DNA of 64,000 nt from assembly GCF_001439815.1 (NCBI RefSeq), contig NZ_JYLM01000002.1, positions 558,001-622,000 of the forward strand, written 5' to 3'. A model generated the notes under the pieces. The model saw only the letters and a list, made by a program, of their open reading frames with translations, searched no databases and was not told the origin of the DNA. Origin of the DNA: Pseudomonas orientalis. GTDB lineage: Bacteria > Pseudomonadota > Gammaproteobacteria > Pseudomonadales > Pseudomonadaceae. The position numbers and the translations under genes are program-made. Each line of letters begins with the position of its first letter. Positions within the stretch are counted from its first letter, which is position 1. Positions 47,971 to 57,235 of the stretch are shown piece by piece.

Positions 47971-48885
47971 TTGACTGAGTCCATCCGCAACCCGCTGACC
48001 CTCTACCTCACCCGCCTTGCGCCCTCCAGCCAACTGACCATGCGTTACGTGCTGCAGGATGCCGCTGACCGTCTGGGCTTCGAAGACGTCAACCTGGAAG
48101 ACATCGACTGGCACCTGCTGCAACCCGAACAGGTGATTGCCCTGGTCGCCGCGTTGCGCGAGGACGGCTATGCGCCGAACACTTCATCACTGTATGTGAA
48201 CGCCGTGCGCGGGGTGATGAATGAAGCCTGGCGGATGAGCCTGATCAGCCAGGAACACCTGTTGAAGATGCGTTCGGTCAAGGCCGCGTCCGGTACGCGC
48301 CTGGGGCAGGGACGTAACCTGCGCCGCACGTTGATCCGCGAAATGATGGAAGTCTGCGCCGCCGATCCGCGTCCCCAGGGCCTGCGCGACGCCGCCGTCA
48401 TCGGCATCCTGTACGGCTCGGGCATGCGCAAATCGGAGTCGGTCAACCTTGACCTGGCGCAGATCGATTTTGCGCAGCGCAGCCTGCGCGTGATCGGCAA
48501 GGGCAATAAGGAACTGCTCAAGTACGCGCCGGACTGGGCCTTCGCCAAGCTGCAGGCCTGGCTGGAGTTTCGTCGCGGGCAACTCAAGGAAGGCGAAGAG
48601 GACGATGCATTCCTGTTCAACCGCATTCGCCGCGGCAGTCATATCACCCGGGAACGCATCACCAAGCATGCGATTTACTACATCGCTCGCCAGCGCGGCG
48701 ACCAGGTGGGGGTGAAGATCATGCCCCATGACTTCCGCCGCTCGTTCATCACCCGGGTGATCGAGGAACATGACCTGTCGATTGCGCAAAAGCTGGCCCA
48801 TCACACCAACATCCAGACCACCGCCAGCTATGACGTACGTGACGACAACGAGCGGCGGCGGGCGGTGGATCGGTTTGATTTGTAG
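47971..48885 (+). CDS. Tyrosine recombinase/integrase
   Basis: The 304-residue protein has an N-terminal SAM-like domain (about 1-100) and a catalytic domain with the expected set: Arg in YGSGMRKSESV, Lys in GKGNKELLKY, His-x-x-Arg in MPHDFRRSFI, His in LAHHTNIQT and Tyr in ASYDVRDDNERRRAV. It cuts and rejoins DNA at specific sites. No excisionase, phage genes or att repeats are adjacent, so it appears as a lone chromosomal recombinase. The start is a TTG at 47971; no closer ATG fits. Confidence 0.9.
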   Translation: MTESIRNPLTLYLTRLAPSSQLTMRYVLQDAADRLGFEDVNLEDIDWHLLQPEQVIALVAALREDGYAPNTSSLYVNAVRGVMNEAWRMSLISQEHLLKMRSVKAASGTRLGQGRNLRRTLIREMMEVCAADPRPQGLRDAAVIGILYGSGMRKSESVNLDLAQIDFAQRSLRVIGKGNKELLKYAPDWAFAKLQAWLEFRRGQLKEGEEDDAFLFNRIRRGSHITRERITKHAIYYIARQRGDQVGVKIMPHDFRRSFITRVIEEHDLSIAQKLAHHTNIQTTASYDVRDDNERRRAVDRFDL

Positions 48886-48899
48886 GCGCTAAGCGATGA

Positions 48900-50096
48900 T
48901 CAGGCGCTCGCCAGGTGCGGTGGCAAGCGGCGCAGCGTCCACAGCACCGTGAGCATGGCAGCGGCCGCGCACAGCGCAATGCCCACCAGCATCGGCGCGG
49001 GTGTGTGGTCGGCGAACAGCCCCACCAGCGTCATGGCCACAGCGGCGGTGACCATCTGAATCGCGCCCAGCAAGGCCGACGCCGAACCTGCCACCGCGCC
49101 ATGGTCTTCCAGCGACAACACGCCGGCGGCCGGTAATAACAGGCCGAGAAAACCGAAGCCGATAAACAGCAGCGTCATCATCAAGGCCAGGTGATTGCCC
49201 CACAGGGTCGTGGCCGCCAGCAGCGCCATCACGGCTGTCACGGCAATCACCGACCAGCGGATCAGCGCTGGCAGGCCGAAGCGCGCGCTCAGGCGCGCGG
49301 TGAGCTGGCTCATGGCGAAAAACGACGCCGCATTCACTGCAAAGCACAGGCTGAATTGCGTCGGTGTCAGGCCGAAGTACTCGATGTATACAAAGGGCGC
49401 GCTGCCGATAAACACGAAGAACGTGGCCAGGCCGAAGCCGCCTACCACCGACAACCCAGTGAACACCGGATCGCGCAGGAGCGCGCCGTAGCTGCCGAAT
49501 GCGCTGCCCAGGGTCTTGCCCAGACGACGCTCCGCCGGATGGGTTTCCGGCAGTTGCACGATCGTCATCACCAGGCACAGCAGGGCCACCACCGCCAGCG
49601 CGGCAAACACCTCGCGCCAGCTCCAGAGCGAAATCACCAGGCTGCCGGCCAATGGCGCAAGGATCGGCGAAACACTCATCACCAGCATCAACAAGGCCAT
49701 CAGGCGCGCCGCTTCATGACCGGTGTACAGGTCGCGGACAATCGCCCGTGGAATCACCATGCCGGCGCATGCCCCAAAGGCCTGCACCGCGCGAAAACCG
49801 ATCAACACTTCGATGGTCGGTGCCAACGCACAGCCGATGCTGCCGACGGTAAAGATCACCAACCCCACATAGATCGGCAATTTACGCCCGAAGACATCGC
49901 TGATCGGGCCGTAGAACAGTTGGCATACGCCAATGATCATGAAGAACACCGTCAGGCTCATCTGCACGGCGGCCGGCGACGCCTGGAGACTGGCGCCGAG
50001 GGTTGGCAGGGCCGGCAGATAGCTGTCGATGGCAAACGGGCCGACGGCGGTGATCAAGCCCAACAGCAGGGCAAGGTGGGCGATGCTTCGAGGCAT
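48900..50096 (-). CDS. Bcr/CflA-family drug efflux MFS transporter
   Basis: The 398-residue, twelve-helix protein has the drug:H+ antiporter features GPFAIDSYLPALPTLGASLQ, the loop motif GPISDVFGRKLPIYVGL and FQAFGACAGMVIPRAIVRDL-like motif C region. Bcr/CflA members export chloramphenicol, bicyclomycin or sulfonamides; the natural substrate here is not known. ATG 50096 gives the usual short N-terminus (MPRSIAHLALLLGLITAVG); the longer frame adds seven residues. Confidence 0.9.
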   Translation of the reverse strand: MPRSIAHLALLLGLITAVGPFAIDSYLPALPTLGASLQASPAAVQMSLTVFFMIIGVCQLFYGPISDVFGRKLPIYVGLVIFTVGSIGCALAPTIEVLIGFRAVQAFGACAGMVIPRAIVRDLYTGHEAARLMALLMLVMSVSPILAPLAGSLVISLWSWREVFAALAVVALLCLVMTIVQLPETHPAERRLGKTLGSAFGSYGALLRDPVFTGLSVVGGFGLATFFVFIGSAPFVYIEYFGLTPTQFSLCFAVNAASFFAMSQLTARLSARFGLPALIRWSVIAVTAVMALLAATTLWGNHLALMMTLLFIGFGFLGLLLPAAGVLSLEDHGAVAGSASALLGAIQMVTAAVAMTLVGLFADHTPAPMLVGIALCAAAAMLTVLWTLRRLPPHLASA

Positions 50097-50253
50097 GGGC
50101 AGGTCCGGGCAGAGCAAAAGGCGCCCAGCTTAAGGGATTCGCGCAGATCCGCAAACTTAGGCTTCACTAACGGGTACCGGTGCCGATAACGGTACTAGTG
50201 ACGCGCTCGAACGGTTGGTTTCCCAACCGGCGGTCCAGGTACGGGGATACCAG

Positions 50254-51867
50254 ATGACGATCAAACTACGCTTGATGCTATTGATTGCGACCGGGCTGCT
50301 GACCGCCTTGATCATGAGCCTGGCCGGCTACCTGGGAAACAGCCGGATGGGCGCTGCCGTGCAGGACAATGAAGTCAGCATGACGGTGCTGCGCAACCAT
50401 ATGGAAGCCGACATGATGCACGACGCCCTGCGTGCCGATGTGTTGTCCGCCATGTTGGTGGGACTGGGCAAAAGCACCAGCACGCCAACCGAAGTCAGCG
50501 CCTCGCTCAAGGAGCATGCCGAGCACTTCCGGCAGATGCTGGCAGATAATTTCAAGCTGCCGTTGGACGACTCCATCAAGGCCAGCCTGGAAAAAATCAA
50601 ACCCAGCCTGGAAACCTACGTAAGCGCTGGCGAGCGCATCGTCGCGCTGGCTCTGGCCGATCCCGAGGCCGCGCGTGGGGAGCTTGGGACCTTCAATGCG
50701 GCGTTCAGCCAGCTGGAGGACCAAATGGCCGCGCTGAGTGAATTGATCGAGAGCCATACCCTGCACACCAGCAGCGGCACCCGGCAAGCCATCAGTAACG
50801 CCAACTGGATCCTGGGCGTGGTACTGGGCGCCAGCCTTTTGCTGCTGCTGGCCCAGGGACGCTGGGTGATCCTGAGCATCATGGGACCATTGCGCACCGC
50901 CAGCCGCATTGCCGACAGCATCGCCCACGGCAACTTGAGCGAACCGATTGTCGAACCGCGCAACCAGGACGAAGCCAGTACGCTGATTCGCAGCCTCGCC
51001 ACCATGCAGCGCGATTTGCGCGGCATGATCGACGTGGTGCGCAGCAATGCCCATGACGTCAATGGCGTCAGCGAACGCCTGAGCCAGGGCTGCCATGAAG
51101 TGGCGGGCAGCAGTCAGCAGCAAAGCGCCGCCGCCAGCACCATGGCCGCCGCCGCGAGTGAAATGACCGCCAGCATCGAAGAAATCACCCGCCATGCCGG
51201 ACACGCACTGGACATGGCCAACCAGGCTGAAACCCTGGCCAAGGACGGCGGCCGGATCATTCATCAAGTGGTCAGCGATATGGATGGCATCGCACGCTCG
51301 GCACAGCAATCGGCCCAGGTGATCCGCACGCTGGACAAAGAGTCCGAAGCCATCTTCAGCATTATTCAGGTAATCAAGGGCATCGCCGACCAGACCAACT
51401 TGCTGGCCCTCAACGCCGCCATCGAAGCCGCCCGCGCCGGCGAGCAGGGCCGCGGCTTTGCCGTGGTGGCCGATGAGGTGCGCAGCCTGGCAGGCCGCAC
51501 CAGCGCATCGACCCAGGAAATCGCCAGCATGGTCGGGCGTATCCAGCAGAACACCCGCGAAGCGGTGACCAGCATGGAGGAGGGCGTTGCTCAGGTGGAC
51601 AAGGGCATGGCCGTCACCGCCGACGTGGAACGCGCAATTCGCGAGATTCTCCAGGCTACGCTCAATACCACCGAATTGGTCAACGATATTTCCCGAACCA
51701 TCAGCGAGCAGAGCCTGGCCAGCAACGAGATTGCCCATCAGGTGGAGATGATTGCGGGGATGTCGGAAAGTAATAGCCGTGTGATTGCGGGAACGGCGTC
51801 GACGACGGATGAATTGTCGAATTTGGCAGGGAAGCTGTCGCAGTCCGTGGATCGGTTCAGACTCTAA
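50254..51867 (+). CDS. Methyl-accepting chemotaxis protein
   Basis: The 537-residue receptor has TM1 at about 7-27, a periplasmic helical sensor (about 30-185), TM2 near 195-215 and HAMP (about 216-270). The signalling domain has the conserved hairpin tip IKGIADQTNLLALNAAIE with AGEQGRGFAVVADEVRSLA. The sensor resembles a helical bundle; the ligand is unknown. No C-terminal CheR-tethering pentapeptide is present. ATG 50254 follows GGGGA; a terminator is at 51883. Confidence 0.95.
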   Translation: MTIKLRLMLLIATGLLTALIMSLAGYLGNSRMGAAVQDNEVSMTVLRNHMEADMMHDALRADVLSAMLVGLGKSTSTPTEVSASLKEHAEHFRQMLADNFKLPLDDSIKASLEKIKPSLETYVSAGERIVALALADPEAARGELGTFNAAFSQLEDQMAALSELIESHTLHTSSGTRQAISNANWILGVVLGASLLLLLAQGRWVILSIMGPLRTASRIADSIAHGNLSEPIVEPRNQDEASTLIRSLATMQRDLRGMIDVVRSNAHDVNGVSERLSQGCHEVAGSSQQQSAAASTMAAAASEMTASIEEITRHAGHALDMANQAETLAKDGGRIIHQVVSDMDGIARSAQQSAQVIRTLDKESEAIFSIIQVIKGIADQTNLLALNAAIEAARAGEQGRGFAVVADEVRSLAGRTSASTQEIASMVGRIQQNTREAVTSMEEGVAQVDKGMAVTADVERAIREILQATLNTTELVNDISRTISEQSLASNEIAHQVEMIAGMSESNSRVIAGTASTTDELSNLAGKLSQSVDRFRL

Positions 51868-51882
51868 CGCAGGCTTATTCTT

Positions 51883-51911
51883 GGCCGGCTCCTCGTGGGC
51901 CGGTTTTTTTT
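51883..51911 (+). terminator. Rho-independent terminator after the chemoreceptor gene
   Basis: CCGGC (51885-51889) pairs with GCCGG (51899-51903), possibly extended, followed directly by eight T residues (51904-51911). It lies 18 bp after the chemoreceptor stop. Confidence 0.85.
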
Positions 51912-52039
51912 GCGTGAAATTATCATTCAACAACGGCTCAAGGTCGCGCCCCGGCGCCTGATGTCCGAACCTTACCCGTGCCTCTTTGTACGGCGTTTTG
52001 AATCGTCCCCGCAAAAAAAGATTGAATATTCACACCTTA

Positions 52040-52055
52040 TGTTATTTAAATAACA
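52040..52055. promoter_or_regulatory. DeoR operator upstream of deoK
   Basis: TGTTATTTAAATAACA is a perfect 16-bp palindrome with the same TGTTA-N6-TAACA form as the E. coli DeoR operator. It lies 53 bp before the deoK start and overlaps a possible -10 region (TTGAAT at 52022-52027, about 17 bp upstream of the centre), so DeoR binding should block transcription. Confidence 0.75.
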
Positions 52056-52107
52056 AAACAAGAGCGGCATGACCTGCCTGGTCGTGCCGCAACAAGGTGG
52101 AATAGCA

Positions 52108-53028
52108 ATGAGCAAGATCGCAGTCATCGGCAGCAACATGGTGGATTTGATTACCTATATCGACCGCATGCCGGTCCAGGGCGAAACCCTGGAAGCGCCC
52201 GGCTTTGCCATGGGGTGCGGCGGCAAAGGGGCCAACCAGGCGGTGGCGGCCGCCAAGCTTGGGGCCGATGTCCTGATGGTGAGCAAGGTCGGCGACGATA
52301 TGTTTGCCGATAACACAGTGGCCAACTTCCAGCGCTTTGGTATCGACACCCGTTATGTGCGGCGCGTGCCTGGCGTCTCCAGCGGCGTCGCGCCGATTTT
52401 TGTCCGGGCCGATTCCCACAACAGCATTTTGATCGTCAAGGGCGCCAATGCGCATCTGCTGCCGGCGGACATCGAGGCGGCCGCCGCCGACCTGCGCGAA
52501 TGCACGCTGATCGTGCTGCAGCTGGAGATCAATCTTGAGACGGTGTACCACGCCATCGAATTCGCTCACCGACACGGTATCGCGGTGCTCCTCAACCCTG
52601 CACCGGCCCTGGCCGGTTTGAGTCGTGAGCACCTGGCGCACCTTGACTTCCTGATCCCCAACGAATCGGAACTGGCGTTGATCAGCGGCCAGGTCGTGGA
52701 CTCGCCGCAATCGGCCCGGACCGCCGCCCGCCGCCTGGTGACCAGCGGCATCCGCCACGTGATCGTGACCCTCGGCGAGCACGGCGCGCTGTACGTGGGG
52801 GAGGAGGGCGAGTTCCAGGTGCCGGGGGTGCGGGTTGAAGCCCGTGACACCACCGGTGCCGGGGATGCCTTTATCGGTTGTTTCATTCACCACTGGAACC
52901 GCGATCGCCATATCCGCCAGGCCATGGAGCGGGCGGTGGCGTATTCCGCCTGCTCGGTCATGGGGCTGGGTACGCAGAGTTCCTATCCCGACAGTGAAAC
53001 GTTCAATCGCTTTGAGCAACAGCGCTGA
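52108..53028 (+). CDS. deoK: PfkB-family kinase, probable 2-deoxyribokinase
   Basis: The 306-residue ribokinase-fold enzyme has the first PfkB region MSKIAVIGSNMVDLITYIDR and GCGGKGANQAVAAAKLGADV, and the second with DTTGAGDAFIGCF, which holds the catalytic Asp. The context (FucP-like permease, DeoX-like protein, DeoR and deoC) matches the Salmonella deoQKPX locus, so 2-deoxy-D-ribose is the predicted substrate, giving deoxyribose 5-phosphate for DeoC. ATG 52108 has AGGTGGA upstream; ribokinase activity remains possible. Confidence 0.88.
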   Translation: MSKIAVIGSNMVDLITYIDRMPVQGETLEAPGFAMGCGGKGANQAVAAAKLGADVLMVSKVGDDMFADNTVANFQRFGIDTRYVRRVPGVSSGVAPIFVRADSHNSILIVKGANAHLLPADIEAAAADLRECTLIVLQLEINLETVYHAIEFAHRHGIAVLLNPAPALAGLSREHLAHLDFLIPNESELALISGQVVDSPQSARTAARRLVTSGIRHVIVTLGEHGALYVGEEGEFQVPGVRVEARDTTGAGDAFIGCFIHHWNRDRHIRQAMERAVAYSACSVMGLGTQSSYPDSETFNRFEQQR

Positions 53029-53056
53029 CACCCTCACCCCAGCCCGGAGAACAATA

Positions 53057-54388
53057 ATGAACAAACCTGCGCTGCAACAGACACCCGATGGTTTCTACCT
53101 GAACCGCACGCCCTGGTTCGCCTTTATCCTGCTGTGCAGCATCTTTGCCCTATGGGCCGCGGCGGCGAGTATGAACGACGTGCTGATCGCCCACTTCAAG
53201 AAAGCGTTTTTGCTGAGTGATTTCCAGACGGCCTTCGTGCAGTCGGCGTTTTACCTGGGCTACTTTTTTGTGGCGATTCCGGCCGCGATGGTGGTTCGTC
53301 GTTTCAGCTACAAGAGCACGATTCTGATCGGGCTGCTGCTGTACATGTTGGGCTGCCTGTTGTTTTTCCCGGCCGCGTCCACGGCCAAGTACGGCATGTT
53401 CCTGCTGGCGCTGTTTGTGATCGCCGCCGGCCTGTCGTTCCTGGAAACCGCCTGCAATACCTACTCGACACTGATGGGCCCTCGGGAAACCGGGACCCGG
53501 CGCTTGAATATTTCCCAGACCTTTCACCCGTTCGGCGCCATGGCGGGCGTGTATGTGGGCAGTTTCGTGATGTTCAAGGACACCGACGCCACCACTGAAC
53601 AGCTGGCTCGGATGAGCGCTTCCGAGGCAGCGGTGCAGCAGTTGCAAATGATCCAGTCCACGCTGTTGCCCTACAAGTGGATGATTGCGGTGCTGGTGCT
53701 GATATTTATCCTGATCGCCATTACGCGGTTCCCTGCGTGCAAGGGCAACAAGCCCGCCGGCAGCAAGCCTGGCAGCCTGGGTCAAAGCCTGGGGCGGCTG
53801 TGGCGTAACCCGCGCTTTACCTTTGGCGTATTGGCGCAGTTTCTGTATGTAGGCGCACAGGTTGGCGTGTGGAGCTTCACCATTCGCCTGGCCATGCAAA
53901 TGGGCGGTATGAATGAACGCAGCGCCTCGTGGTTTCTGCTGACCACGTTTGCCGCCTACTTTGTCGGCAAGTTGATCGCCAACCTGTTGATGCGGCGCCT
54001 GCACCCCGCCAAGGTACTCGCGATCTACGGGGTGCTGTGCATCGTGCTGCTGGCCTACACCATCCTGGTGCCGAACATTTCGGCGGTGTATGCAGCGGTT
54101 GGCGTGAGTATCTTCCTCGGCCCGTGCTGGCCGACCATCTACGGCCTGACCATCGATGGCCTGGGTGAAGACACCGGCGTCGGCGGTTCATTGCTGGTGA
54201 TGAGCATCGTCGGCGGCGGGGTGATTCCGATCTTCCAGGGCCTGTTGTCCGACGCCAGCGGCGGCAATATGCAACTGGCTTACAGCGTGCCGTTGCTGTG
54301 TTTCATTGTGATCGTGATGTATGCCCTCAAGTGCATGCGCCAACCCGGCACCTTGCCGGTGGGCGCGACCAGGGCGGTGGCCTCATGA
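53057..54388 (+). CDS. deoP: FucP-family sugar permease, probable deoxyribose transporter
   Basis: The 443-residue MFS permease has twelve helices and FucP-type sequence: ALWAAAASMNDVLIAHFKKA, QSAFYLGYFFVAIPAAM, FLETACNTYSTLMGP and NISQTFHPFGAMAG. FucP-family members are H+/sugar symporters. It sits 28 bp after deoK and ends overlapping the next gene (ATGA), so deoxyribose uptake through the inner membrane is predicted from the operon. ATG 53057 is preceded by GGAGA. Confidence 0.88.
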   Translation: MNKPALQQTPDGFYLNRTPWFAFILLCSIFALWAAAASMNDVLIAHFKKAFLLSDFQTAFVQSAFYLGYFFVAIPAAMVVRRFSYKSTILIGLLLYMLGCLLFFPAASTAKYGMFLLALFVIAAGLSFLETACNTYSTLMGPRETGTRRLNISQTFHPFGAMAGVYVGSFVMFKDTDATTEQLARMSASEAAVQQLQMIQSTLLPYKWMIAVLVLIFILIAITRFPACKGNKPAGSKPGSLGQSLGRLWRNPRFTFGVLAQFLYVGAQVGVWSFTIRLAMQMGGMNERSASWFLLTTFAAYFVGKLIANLLMRRLHPAKVLAIYGVLCIVLLAYTILVPNISAVYAAVGVSIFLGPCWPTIYGLTIDGLGEDTGVGGSLLVMSIVGGGVIPIFQGLLSDASGGNMQLAYSVPLLCFIVIVMYALKCMRQPGTLPVGATRAVAS

Positions 54389-55431
54389 ATACACGGATCG
54401 CGCTGTACCCTGCGGTGTTTTCCGAACAGGAGAAGATCCTCCTGCAATCGTCGGCCTTCAAGGTCAGTGCCTGGGCCTATCCGTCCGGCGTGCTGGCCGT
54501 GAGCCTGGAGAATAGCCGTGGGCGACTGGTGATCCTGCCTTTTCAAGGGCAGATGATCTGGTCAGCCGTGTTCGACGGTTGCGACTTGACGATGAGCAAC
54601 CTGTTCGAGCAACCTCGACCCAGTCCGACGATAATCGATACTTACGGCTGCTTCATGTTTCACAGTGGCCTGCTGCGCAACGGCTGCCCGGCGCCGGATG
54701 ACACGCATGCCTTGCACGGCGAAATGCCCTGCGCGCCCATGGACACGGCCTGGTTGGAGGTGGACGAGGGTGTTGTTCGTCTGGGCGGCGCGTATGAATA
54801 CGCCAAGGGGTTCGGCGATCGCTACCGAGCGAGCCCCAGCGTGACACTGCGCGCCGATTCGGCCGTGTTCGATATCGACATGCAGGTGACGAACCTGGCC
54901 GGCAAGCCCATGGACCTGATGTACATGGCCCATATGAACTATGCGTACGTGGACGGCGCCCGCTTTATCGAGCCATTGGGCATGCAGCGCCAGCGTCTGC
55001 GCACCAGCGTGCCGGATCATGTCAAGCCGACGCCGGCATGGAGTGCCTACATGGCGCAGCTGGCCGAGCAGCCTGCGCAATTGGCCTGTCTGGAGCAGCC
55101 GGCATTGTACGACCCCGAAATCGTGTTTTTCTTCGACGGGGTTGGCACAGACGCCACGGGCCAGGCGCACTTTTTACTGGATCATCCCAGCGGTGCGGCG
55201 TTCTACACCCGCTACCGTCCCGAGCAATTTGCCCACGCCGCACGCTGGATCCTGCACACGCCGGATCAGCAAGTGGCGGCGTTCGTGTTGCCGTCCACCT
55301 GCGAGCCCGAGGGCTACAACGCCGAGAAAGCCAAAGGCCATGTGCGTGTGCTGCCGGCCAAAGCCAGCGCTTCATTCAGTGTCAGTACCGGTTATTTGAG
55401 TGCGCAGGAACGGCAACGGTTGCTGGATTAA
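54385..55431 (+). CDS. deoX: DeoX-like aldose 1-epimerase-type protein
   Basis: The 348-residue protein is of the DUF4432/galactose-mutarotase fold group. Features include RLVILPFQGQMIWSAVFDG, TYGCFMFHSGLLRNGCP and LHGEMPCAPMDTAW, with a MYMAHMNYAYVDGA His-containing core. It may interconvert anomers of deoxyribose to help kinase or permease, as proposed for deoX. ATG 54385 overlaps the deoP stop. Its 3' end overlaps the end of convergent deoR by four bases. Confidence 0.82.
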   Translation: MNTRIALYPAVFSEQEKILLQSSAFKVSAWAYPSGVLAVSLENSRGRLVILPFQGQMIWSAVFDGCDLTMSNLFEQPRPSPTIIDTYGCFMFHSGLLRNGCPAPDDTHALHGEMPCAPMDTAWLEVDEGVVRLGGAYEYAKGFGDRYRASPSVTLRADSAVFDIDMQVTNLAGKPMDLMYMAHMNYAYVDGARFIEPLGMQRQRLRTSVPDHVKPTPAWSAYMAQLAEQPAQLACLEQPALYDPEIVFFFDGVGTDATGQAHFLLDHPSGAAFYTRYRPEQFAHAARWILHTPDQQVAAFVLPSTCEPEGYNAEKAKGHVRVLPAKASASFSVSTGYLSAQERQRLLD

Positions 55432-56186
55432 ACCAGCAATTGCGCGCCACTGGCCTGAATGACGTCCTTGTAGCTGCGGGGGATTTTCTTGTCGCTGACC
55501 ACGTACTGAAAGTCCTCAAGCGCGGCGAAGTGTGCCGTGCGCACCGTGTCGAACTTACTGAAATCGGCGAGCAACACGCGTTGCTGAGCCTGGCGCATGA
55601 CCTTTTGCTTGACCTCGACTTCATTGAAGTTGAAGCACGTTACGCCAAAGGCCTGGCTGACGCCGGCGGCGGTCACAAAGGCCCACGTCAGGCGCACGCT
55701 GTCGAGGATGCTGCTTTCGGCGCTGCTTTCAAAGACCTGGTTCTTGCGGTGAAAAGTGCCGCCGCACAACACGATGTGGCAATTGGGTTTGTTCTGCAGC
55801 TTGAGCAGCACGTTCAATGAGCTGCACACCGCCGTGAACTCCAGGGCATCGGGGATGAAATCAACGACAAACGGCGAGGTGGTACCACAGTCGAAAAATA
55901 CCGTATCTCCGGCCTGGATCAACGAAGCGGCGAGTTTGCCGATGCGGCGTTTTTCCTCAACGTGGCGCGTGTCCTGCTCGGCTACCCGGTAATCGCCGCT
56001 CTCATTGCCGACCCGGGTGATATAGCCGCCGAGCAGCCGCAGGTGATCGCTGAAGTGGCTGAGATCGCGGCGCAGGGTCATCTCGGAGACGTCCAGCAGT
56101 GCGGCCATTTCCTTCAGGTGAATGGCGTTCTGGTCCTGCAGGGCTTGCTGGATAAGCTTCAATCGCTCGGCTTTTCTACTGTCCAC
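55428..56186 (-). CDS. deoR: DeoR, deoxyribose operon repressor
   Basis: The 252-residue repressor parallels E. coli DeoR throughout: an N-terminal helix-turn-helix with LHLKEMAALLDVSEMTLRRD-like sequence (here IHLKEMAALLDVSEMTLRRD), then LLGGYITRV, an effector domain with VFFDCGTTSPFVVDFI, FTAVCSSLNVLLKL and AFGVTCFNFNEVEVK. DeoR binds TGTTA-N6-TAACA and is released by deoxyribose 5-phosphate. Three such sites flank the genes here, including two just upstream of this start, which implies autorepression. Confidence 0.93.
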   Translation of the reverse strand: MDSRKAERLKLIQQALQDQNAIHLKEMAALLDVSEMTLRRDLSHFSDHLRLLGGYITRVGNESGDYRVAEQDTRHVEEKRRIGKLAASLIQAGDTVFFDCGTTSPFVVDFIPDALEFTAVCSSLNVLLKLQNKPNCHIVLCGGTFHRKNQVFESSAESSILDSVRLTWAFVTAAGVSQAFGVTCFNFNEVEVKQKVMRQAQQRVLLADFSKFDTVRTAHFAALEDFQYVVSDKKIPRSYKDVIQASGAQLLV

Positions 56187-56211
56187 GAGTCTTCCAGGGC
56201 TTGATTGTTGG

Positions 56212-56227
56212 TGTTAAATAAGTAACA
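56212..56227. promoter_or_regulatory. DeoR operator 1 between deoR and deoC
   Basis: TGTTAAATAAGTAACA has the exact TGTTA-N6-TAACA arms. It lies 26 bp before the deoR start, in the divergent deoR/deoC control region. Confidence 0.75.
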
Positions 56228-56232
56228 TTAAT

Positions 56233-56248
56233 TGTTATTATTGTAACG
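56233..56248. promoter_or_regulatory. DeoR operator 2 between deoR and deoC
   Basis: TGTTATTATTGTAACG matches TGTTA-N6-TAACA at nine of ten arm bases. It is 21 bp from operator 1 (centre to centre, about two helical turns), which would favour cooperative binding, and about 67 bp before the deoC start. Confidence 0.7.
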
Positions 56249-56314
56249 AATTTATGTGAGCGCTGGGACCAGCGCCTCACAATCATTGGCAACATACAGG
56301 CAAGGGCCCATTAA

Positions 56315-56998
56315 ATGAACAGTCTGCAACCCGCCGCATTGGCCAAGTACATCGATCACACCTTGCTGGCGCCCGACGCCTCCCGTGCACAGATCCGCAC
56401 CTTGTGCGAAGAAGCCCGCGAGCATGGCTTTTATTCGGTGTGCGTCAATTCCGGTCAGGTGCCTTACGCGGCGTCGTGCCTGACCGACCACAGGGTGGTG
56501 ATTTGCGCCGTGGTCGGCTTTCCACTTGGCGCCGGCCTGAGCGATACCAAGGCTTTCGAAGCCCAGCAGGCGATTGCCGCCGGGGCAGGGGAGATCGACA
56601 TGGTGCTCAATATCGGCTGGTTGAAGGACGGGCTGCTGGACGCCGTTCGCGAAGACATCGCCCTGGTCCAGCAGGCTTGCGGCGCCGTGCCGTTAAAAGT
56701 CATCCTGGAAACCTGCCTGCTGGACGACAAGCAGAAGGTTCAAGCCTGCGAGATCTGCCGTGACCTGGGGGTGGCCTTCGTCAAGACGTCCACCGGGTTC
56801 AGTCGAAGCGGCGCTACGGTCGAAGACGTGGCACTGATGCGTAGAACTGTAGGGACCGGGGTTGGGGTGAAGGCATCCGGCGGCGTACGCGATTATCCGA
56901 CGGCGTTGAAGATGATTGAAGCCGGGGCCACACGCTTGGGCAGCAGCTCAGGGATTGCGATTGTGGGTGGGGAGATGACGGCGGCGAGTGGTTATTGA
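56315..56998 (+). CDS. deoC: Deoxyribose-phosphate aldolase
   Basis: The 227-residue class I aldolase cleaves 2-deoxyribose 5-phosphate to glyceraldehyde 3-phosphate and acetaldehyde. It has the start [12 protein letters not shown], Asp95 in [10 protein letters not shown], the Schiff-base Lys157 in FVKTSTGF, and Lys186 in [10 protein letters not shown]. Length fits the short bacterial type rather than the 259-residue E. coli enzyme. It is divergent from deoR across two DeoR operators, and so co-regulated with deoKPX. Confidence 0.96.
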   Translation: MNSLQPAALAKYIDHTLLAPDASRAQIRTLCEEAREHGFYSVCVNSGQVPYAASCLTDHRVVICAVVGFPLGAGLSDTKAFEAQQAIAAGAGEIDMVLNIGWLKDGLLDAVREDIALVQQACGAVPLKVILETCLLDDKQKVQACEICRDLGVAFVKTSTGFSRSGATVEDVALMRRTVGTGVGVKASGGVRDYPTALKMIEAGATRLGSSSGIAIVGGEMTAASGY

Positions 56999-57235
56999 CG
57001 CGTTTTGTCGGGGGTAAGGACAGTCGCTATCTAATAACTCAACTAAATAGTCATTTAGTATAGTTATGCACAATTGTTATTAATAAGGAGGAGGGTAGCT
57101 CAACAGATGAACGAGGGGTAGCTCATCCTTGCTCGTTATCTTCCAAATTTGAATGCTATCTCTCAAAGATTAGACATTAGCATCCAGTGAAATCACGTGT
57201 AGTCGGTAACAAGCGTGTGGATGGCTGAATTGATC

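Noticed and set aside
57040..57080. Additional DeoR-like site after deoC
   Set aside because: The AT-rich stretch has TGTTATTAATAAGG only; the second half does not match TAACA.
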